Assembly: GCA_030639215.1 (NCBI GenBank)
Contig: DAOWDD010000008.1
Coordinates: 1-10,062 of the forward strand
Source of the DNA: Dehalococcoidia bacterium
GTDB lineage: Bacteria > Chloroflexota > Dehalococcoidia > Dehalococcoidales > UBA5760
Direction: 5' to 3'
Length of the DNA: 10,062 nucleotides
The number at the start of each line of letters is the position of its first letter. The first letter of the stretch is position 1. The notes below the pieces were generated by a model that was not told the DNA's origin, searched no databases, and saw only the letters and a list, made by a program, of their open reading frames with translations. Made by a program: the position numbers and the translations under genes. Shown here piece after piece: positions 6,795 through 10,062 of the stretch.

Positions 6795-7775
6795 ATGCCG
6801 GCTAACCTACCGCCACAGTATTTTGAGGCTGAGAAGAGGTTCCGTACCGCCAAGAGTGCCGAGGATAAGGTAATGGCCCTGGAGGAAATGCTGGCAATTA
6901 TGCCCAAGCATAAGGGGACCGACCACCTGAAGGCGGAGCTGAGACACCGGATTGCCAAGCTGACTCAGGAGGCGGAGAAGAAGTCAGGGGCGAAGCGGGC
7001 CTCGATGCTGATTGAGAAAGAGGGCGCTGCTCAGGTAGCGGTCATCGGGGTGCCCAATGCCGGGAAATCCCAGCTTGTCGCCAGTATTACCAACGCCTCT
7101 CCGCAGGTAGCGGGGTATCCCTTTACCACCCATGCCGCTATCCCGGGAATGATGGAGTTTGAGAATATACAGATACAGTTGATTGATACCCCGCCCTTTA
7201 GCGAACAGCCCGTTGAGTGGTGGCTGCGTCATTTAATTACCCGGGCTGATGCCCTGCTCCTGGTGATAGACCTGACCAGCGACCCTCTGACCCAGATGGA
7301 GAAGGTCACGGCGCAGCTTGAACAAATGAGGATAGGTATCGGTAATCGAAAGCTGGGGGAGGGGGAGGATATTATCCTCTCGTATAAGAAGGCGCTAATC
7401 GTGGGAAACAAGATAGATGAGGAGAATACCGGTGACGGCTACCTGCAATTGAAGAAGAGATACATCAGAGAGCTGCCGGTCACCTCCATCTCGGCCAAAC
7501 TGGGGACCAGTCTGGAAGAACTGCGGCATGAGGTATACCGGATGCTTGATATTATCCGGGTGTATACCAAAGCCCCCGGGCAAAAACCTGAACTTGATAC
7601 CCCCATCGTCCTGGGTAAGGGGAGCACGCTTGCCGATGCCGCCGAGTCCGTACACAAGGACTTCCGGGCCAACCTGAAGTATGCCCGCATCTGGGGCTCC
7701 GGAAAGCACGACGGCGTGATGGCGAAGAGGAACCATATCCTCCAGGACGGCGATATTATCGAACTGCACCTCTAA
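6795..7775 (+). CDS. DRG/Obg-related GTPase with C-terminal TGS domain
   Basis: This 326-residue translation-factor-class GTPase is probably ribosome- or RNA-associated. An N-terminal helical region (about 1-75, MPANLPPQYFEAEKRF and KHKGTDHLKAELRHRIAKL) matches that of DRG-type proteins. The G domain has G1 GVPNAGKS (85-92), G2 near T111-T112, G3 DTPP (131-134), G4 NKID (205-208) and a G5-like SISA (231-234). A TGS domain (about 256-326) ends GDIIELHL. G3 has Pro134 in place of the usual Gly of DxxG. The frame extends upstream to a GTG at 6780, but that codon overlaps the AAAGGAG and the tail of uvrC. The ATG at 6795 gives the conserved N-terminus and leaves 14 bases from AAAGGAG (6774-6780), a long spacing. 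It follows uvrC by five bases and is likely in the same transcript. The exact cellular role is unknown. Confidence 0.9.
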   Translation: MPANLPPQYFEAEKRFRTAKSAEDKVMALEEMLAIMPKHKGTDHLKAELRHRIAKLTQEAEKKSGAKRASMLIEKEGAAQVAVIGVPNAGKSQLVASITNASPQVAGYPFTTHAAIPGMMEFENIQIQLIDTPPFSEQPVEWWLRHLITRADALLLVIDLTSDPLTQMEKVTAQLEQMRIGIGNRKLGEGEDIILSYKKALIVGNKIDEENTGDGYLQLKKRYIRELPVTSISAKLGTSLEELRHEVYRMLDIIRVYTKAPGQKPELDTPIVLGKGSTLADAAESVHKDFRANLKYARIWGSGKHDGVMAKRNHILQDGDIIELHL

Positions 7776-7841
7776 AGCCGGGACATCGGGCTTGTTAGGG
7801 CTTAATTTGTTGTGTCAGGCTGCCTGCTGGTAGTTCAGCAG
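7775..7841 (+). terminator. Two weak hairpins after the GTPase gene
   Basis: The first stem is AAGCC (7775-7779) with GGCTT (7789-7793), starting at the last base of the stop codon. A second GGGCTT at 7798-7803 can also pair with it and runs into a T-rich AATTTGTTGT. The second hairpin is CTGCTG (7824-7829) with CAGCAG (7836-7841) around a 6-base loop and has no T-run. Neither is convincing alone; together they may slow or end read-through from uvrC and the GTPase gene. Confidence 0.3.
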
Positions 7842-7854
7842 TACCCTGAGTACG

Positions 7855-7884
7855 TTGTGCTGTCGTAAGCTGGTCTAGTATAAT
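7855..7884 (+). promoter_or_regulatory. Promoter for the MetE-like gene
   Basis: A perfect TATAAT at 7879-7884 lies 18 bases from a poor -35 (TTGTGC, 7855-7860). The predicted start is near 7891, giving a leader of about 29 bases that carries AGAGGAG (7899-7905) before the ATG at 7920. A good -10 with a weak -35 is common for promoters that need an activator. One arm of a perfect inverted repeat (7860-7870) sits in the spacer. Confidence 0.55.
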
Positions 7885-7932
7885 AGCTGGCAAAGGTTAG
7901 AGGAGTGTGGCGAATTAGTATGCTTACGACAG
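7860..7932. repeat. Perfect 11-bp inverted repeat spanning promoter and start codon
   Basis: CTGTCGTAAGC (7860-7870) and GCTTACGACAG (7922-7932) are exact reverse complements, with their centres 62 bases apart. The left arm lies between the -35 and -10 boxes. The right arm begins on the G of the ATG and covers codons 2-4 of the MetE-like gene. In a transcript started at the local promoter the left arm is absent. In a read-through transcript both arms are present and could pair over the start codon. As DNA, the arms could be paired operator half-sites. Confidence 0.6.
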
Positions 7933-8792
7933 TCATCGGAAGTTATCCCCTAAGCTATGCTGAGTTGGGGAGGGATGCGGTAGCTGGTTCGGTAAAAGAC
8001 CAGCTTGATGCCGGCATACAGCTGGTCACGGACGGGCAGACAAGGTACGATATGGTAGAGTACTTCGCCCGGGCTATCGAGGGTTACTCCTATGATGCGG
8101 GTAGCTCCCGGAGCTTCATCAAGGGGAAGATAGGTAAGGGAGACCCTGGGGTCTTCCTGGAAGACCTGGAGGTTACCCGGGGTATAGCCCCCCATGTCAA
8201 GGGGAATATCACCGGCCCGGTGACGCTGGTCTTCTCCTCAAGCATCGAGGGTTACTACCAGGGGTACCAGAACAGGCAGGTCTATCTCGACACCGCCGAA
8301 GCCCTGCTCGATATCGCCCGCGCCCTGGAGCAGAACGGTGTGGAGTGGATACAGGTTGATGAGCCCTTCCTTTCTGTCGGTGCCCCGATGGAGGTCGCCC
8401 GGGAGGCGGTGCAGAGGATAGCCCTGGGGCTCAAAATCCCGGTGGCGCTCCATGTCTGTGGGGAGGTCAACCGGATATTCAAGGAGCTTCTAGAGTGGGA
8501 GGGCGTCAGGATGCTTTCCCATGCCTTTATGGGTGACGGCAGCCTTAAGATATTGGACTTTCCTGAGCTTTGGGCCTCGGATAAGATGCTGGGGCTGGGC
8601 TGCATTGACACCAAGAGCACCAGGGTTGAGGAAGTCGAAGAGATAGAGGAGCTGATAAGGGCGGCGCTTACGAAGATACCGGCGGAGCGGCTCGCCCTTC
8701 ATCCTGACTGTGGCCTGCGCATTCTGCCCAGGGAAGTCGCCTTTGAGAAGATGAAGAGGATGGTAATCGCCGCCGGGCGGGTCCTTCAATAA
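7920..8792 (+). CDS. MetE-core (UROD/MetE-like) methyltransferase, probable folate-independent methionine synthase
   Basis: This 290-residue cytosolic TIM barrel corresponds to the C-terminal catalytic half of cobalamin-independent methionine synthase, without the N-terminal folate-binding half. The pattern is clear: VIGSYP (5-10), VTDGQTRYDMVEYF (36-49, where MetE has HGE-x-x-R-x-DMVEYF), NITGPVTL (96-103), WIQVDEPFL (143-151, with the homocysteine-binding Asp D147), LHVCG (177-181) and HPDCGL (261-266). H178, C180 and C264 match three zinc ligands. The fourth, normally Glu, should fall near SHAFMGD (200-206), but His201 and Ala202 stand there. Stand-alone cores of this kind (MesA/MesB families) take methyl groups from corrinoid proteins of methanogenesis or the Wood-Ljungdahl pathway; assignment to MesB is an inference. 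The ATG at 7920 gives the expected N-terminus. An upstream in-frame GTG at 7905 overlaps AGGAG. It could instead be another homocysteine or thiol methyltransferase. Confidence 0.8.
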   Translation: MLTTVIGSYPLSYAELGRDAVAGSVKDQLDAGIQLVTDGQTRYDMVEYFARAIEGYSYDAGSSRSFIKGKIGKGDPGVFLEDLEVTRGIAPHVKGNITGPVTLVFSSSIEGYYQGYQNRQVYLDTAEALLDIARALEQNGVEWIQVDEPFLSVGAPMEVAREAVQRIALGLKIPVALHVCGEVNRIFKELLEWEGVRMLSHAFMGDGSLKILDFPELWASDKMLGLGCIDTKSTRVEEVEEIEELIRAALTKIPAERLALHPDCGLRILPREVAFEKMKRMVIAAGRVLQ

Positions 8793-8815
8793 GGGTGTCT
8801 TATTGGTTGACATAA

Positions 8816-8840
8816 CGGCATAAACCCCAGTGGTTTGCCG
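8816..8840 (+). terminator. Hairpin after the MetE-like gene
   Basis: CGGC (8816-8819) pairs with GCCG (8837-8840) and AAACC (8822-8826) with GGTTT (8832-8836). This gives a 9-bp stem with a two-base bulge (AT, 8820-8821) and a 5-base loop, 23 bases after the stop codon. No T-run follows, so it may be a weak terminator or 3'-end structure. The rest of the 134-base gap holds a TTGACA at 8807 without a matching -10, and no other clear signal. Confidence 0.4.
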
Positions 8841-8929
8841 CGAGCTTCCGTACCTTTCCGGTGCCGTAGCCCGGATAATGTTATTACTAGAACTGCTGGC
8901 TATTTACCTTTGTTGAAGGAGGGAAAGTG

Positions 8930-9514
8930 ATGGCTAAAGTCAGGATGGGAGCGCAGCCCCTGATTTACCCCATGCCCGTTTTTTTGGTCGGGGCGAATGT
9001 CACCGGCCGGCCGAATTTCCTTGCGGTTGCCTGGGGCGGTATCGCCAACGGTGAGCCCCCTATGGTCTCGGTCGCCGTACGGTACCAGCGCTACACGCAC
9101 GATGGCATCAAGCAAAACGGGACCTTTTCCGTAAATATTCCCTCGGCTGACCTGGTGAGGGAGGTGGACTACTGCGGCCTTGTCTCCGGTGCCGGGGTTG
9201 ATAAGGTAGCCGCCTGTAATTTTGATATCTTCTACGGCAAACTGGGTAACGTTCCGCTTATTGAGCAGTGCCCGGTTAATCTGGAGTGCCGGGTGGTGCA
9301 TACCCTGGACCTGGACAGCCACTCACTCTTTATCGGCCGGATTGAGGAGACCCACATCTCGGAGGACTGCCTCACCGAGGGCAAGCCGGATGTTGGAAAG
9401 ATTAAGCCTCTAGCCTATGTTACGTCTCCGGCCAGTCAATATCAGGTCCTGGGAGAGGTCATCGCCAGGGCGTTCAGTTGCGGCAAGGGACTCAAGGTAA
9501 GGAAGCAGCCTTGA
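8930..9514 (+). CDS. Flavin reductase family protein (flavoredoxin-type)
   Basis: This 194-residue cytosolic FMN-binding split-barrel protein would transfer electrons between a reduced donor and a partner through bound FMN. The features are typical of flavoredoxin-like reductases: the N-terminal GAQPLIYPMPVFLVGAN (7-23), NFLAVAWGGIANGEPPMVSVAV (29-50), RYTHDGIKQNGTFSVNIPS (54-72) for the FMN phosphate and ring, DYCGLVSGAGVDK (80-92), and CPVNLECRVVHTLDLDSHSLFIGRI (114-138). There are six cysteines (82, 96, 114, 120, 147, 184); C82 lies in the conserved DYCG. The ATG at 8930 is chosen because AAGGAGG (8916-8922) lies 7 bases upstream; a GTG one codon earlier is possible. The physiological donor and acceptor cannot be read from sequence. 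In anaerobes such proteins often serve iron-sulfur or oxygen-defence pathways. The MBL-fold gene begins 13 bases after its stop, so they are probably co-transcribed. Confidence 0.9.
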   Translation: MAKVRMGAQPLIYPMPVFLVGANVTGRPNFLAVAWGGIANGEPPMVSVAVRYQRYTHDGIKQNGTFSVNIPSADLVREVDYCGLVSGAGVDKVAACNFDIFYGKLGNVPLIEQCPVNLECRVVHTLDLDSHSLFIGRIEETHISEDCLTEGKPDVGKIKPLAYVTSPASQYQVLGEVIARAFSCGKGLKVRKQP

Positions 9515-9527
9515 GGGTGAGAATAGG

Positions 9528-10062
9528 GTGAAATACCGGAAAGAAGGAATGGTCGCGGACGCGGTATATACCATCACACCAGCCCTGAGGCTCCTGGACC
9601 TCCAGCCGCCGGTAGCCGGGCACGAGAGGTTCATCGGGGCCTACCTGTTCTGCGGGGCAAGAAATGCCATTGTTGATGTTGGTCCCAGGGTGACGATACC
9701 CAACCTGCTTACCTTACTGGCTGAGCTCGGCATAAATCGTGACACCGTTGACTATGTGGTACTGACGCATATCCATATCGACCACGCCGGTGGCATAGGG
9801 ACACTGCTTAAGGAGCTGCGCCGGGCTAGGGTTATCGCTCACCCCCGTGCCCGTCCCCACCTGATTGAGCCCGAGATGCTCTGGAGGGCCAGCCGTGAGA
9901 CCCTGGGGAGTCTGGCTGACGAGTACGGCCGGATTGAACCGGTACCCGAGGAGAAGGTCGTGGATGCTGAGGATGGGATGGAGCTCGACCTGGGTCGCGG
10001 CCTGGTGCTGGAGCTATACCTTACCCCGGGGCACGCTCCTCACCACCTGAGTCTCTACGATA
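9528..10062 (+). CDS. MBL-fold metallo-hydrolase, N-terminal part
   Basis: The reading frame stays open for 178 codons to the window edge, so the gene is truncated here only by the window. The metallo-beta-lactamase fold is shown by D50 in NAIVDVGP, the metal motif THIHIDHAGG (80-89, ligands H81, H83, D85, H86), AHPRARPHLI after the next helix, and TPGHAPHHLS (167-176, ligand H169). The remaining Asp and His ligands should lie beyond the window. The N-terminal IGAYLFCGARNAIVDVG matches general hydrolases of the glyoxalase II/RNase Z-like type. No flavodoxin domain can be seen, so it is not shown to be a flavodiiron protein. The start is probably GTG at 9528, with GAGGGTGAG upstream; an ATG at 9549 (MVADAVYTI) has a purine-rich stretch too close to it. 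The exact substrate is unknown. Confidence 0.85.
   Translation, partial: MKYRKEGMVADAVYTITPALRLLDLQPPVAGHERFIGAYLFCGARNAIVDVGPRVTIPNLLTLLAELGINRDTVDYVVLTHIHIDHAGGIGTLLKELRRARVIAHPRARPHLIEPEMLWRASRETLGSLADEYGRIEPVPEEKVVDAEDGMELDLGRGLVLELYLTPGHAPHHLSLYD

Noticed and set aside
8807..8840. TTGACA at 8807-8812 as a promoter for the flavin reductase gene
   Set aside because: No acceptable -10 box lies 15-19 bases downstream; that space is occupied by a hairpin.
1..10062. CRISPR array, tRNA, rRNA, toxin-antitoxin or phage-defence genes
   Set aside because: No spaced direct repeats, no tRNA-like fold and no such protein family were recognised on either strand.

Overview
The window reads as an ordinary chromosomal segment of a bacterium, most likely from the Chloroflexota and probably Dehalococcoidia or a relative. 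This rests on the gene neighbourhood (ispF, cysE, cysS, a TGS-domain GTPase, a short stand-alone MetE-core methyltransferase) and on protein flavour, such as the CGVTPYD variant of the CysRS signature. The lineage is inferred from memory of families, not from a search. Most genes are on the + strand, fairly G+C-rich, and tightly spaced or overlapping. GTG and TTG starts occur.

Layout. (1) 2-274: the 3' end of ispF (isoprenoid MEP pathway). (2) A 141-base gap with one strong hairpin. (3) 416-2718: a compact unit of cysE (serine acetyltransferase), cysS (cysteinyl-tRNA synthetase, overlapping cysE by 14 bases) and a 70-residue two-helix membrane protein. A hairpin plus T-run follows. (4) 2766-4409 on the - strand: a DHA2-type 14-helix MFS exporter in visibly more A+T-rich DNA. 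It has its own promoter and breaks an otherwise co-directional gene row, so it looks like an insertion. (5) 4639-7775 on the + strand: a YbjQ/UPF0145 protein, uvrC and a TGS-domain GTPase, packed end to end behind a good promoter. (6) 7776-7919: an intergenic region with a perfect TATAAT box and a perfect 11-bp inverted repeat. One arm of the repeat lies in the promoter and the other on the start codon of the next gene. (7) 7920-8792: a 290-residue protein of the UROD/MetE-like superfamily, probably a folate-independent core methionine synthase or related methyltransferase. (8) 8930-9514: a flavoredoxin-type flavin reductase. (9) 9528 to the window end: an MBL-fold hydrolase, cut by the window edge.

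Functional links. CysE makes O-acetylserine for cysteine synthesis and CysS charges cysteine, so the first unit couples supply and use of cysteine. The C-terminus of CysE ends in Gly-Glu-Gly-Ile, which resembles the tail that docks into cysteine synthase in other bacteria. The MetE-like protein would extend the sulfur amino acid theme to methionine. UvrC (excision repair) and the GTPase (ribosome-associated type) look like housekeeping passengers.

No gene-free stretch exceeds 300 bases. No tRNA, rRNA, CRISPR array, transposase or phage gene was seen. I did not find a clear new multi-gene system. The points most worth a second look are the inverted repeat at 7860-7932, the unusual zinc site of the MetE-like protein, and the origin of the MFS insert.
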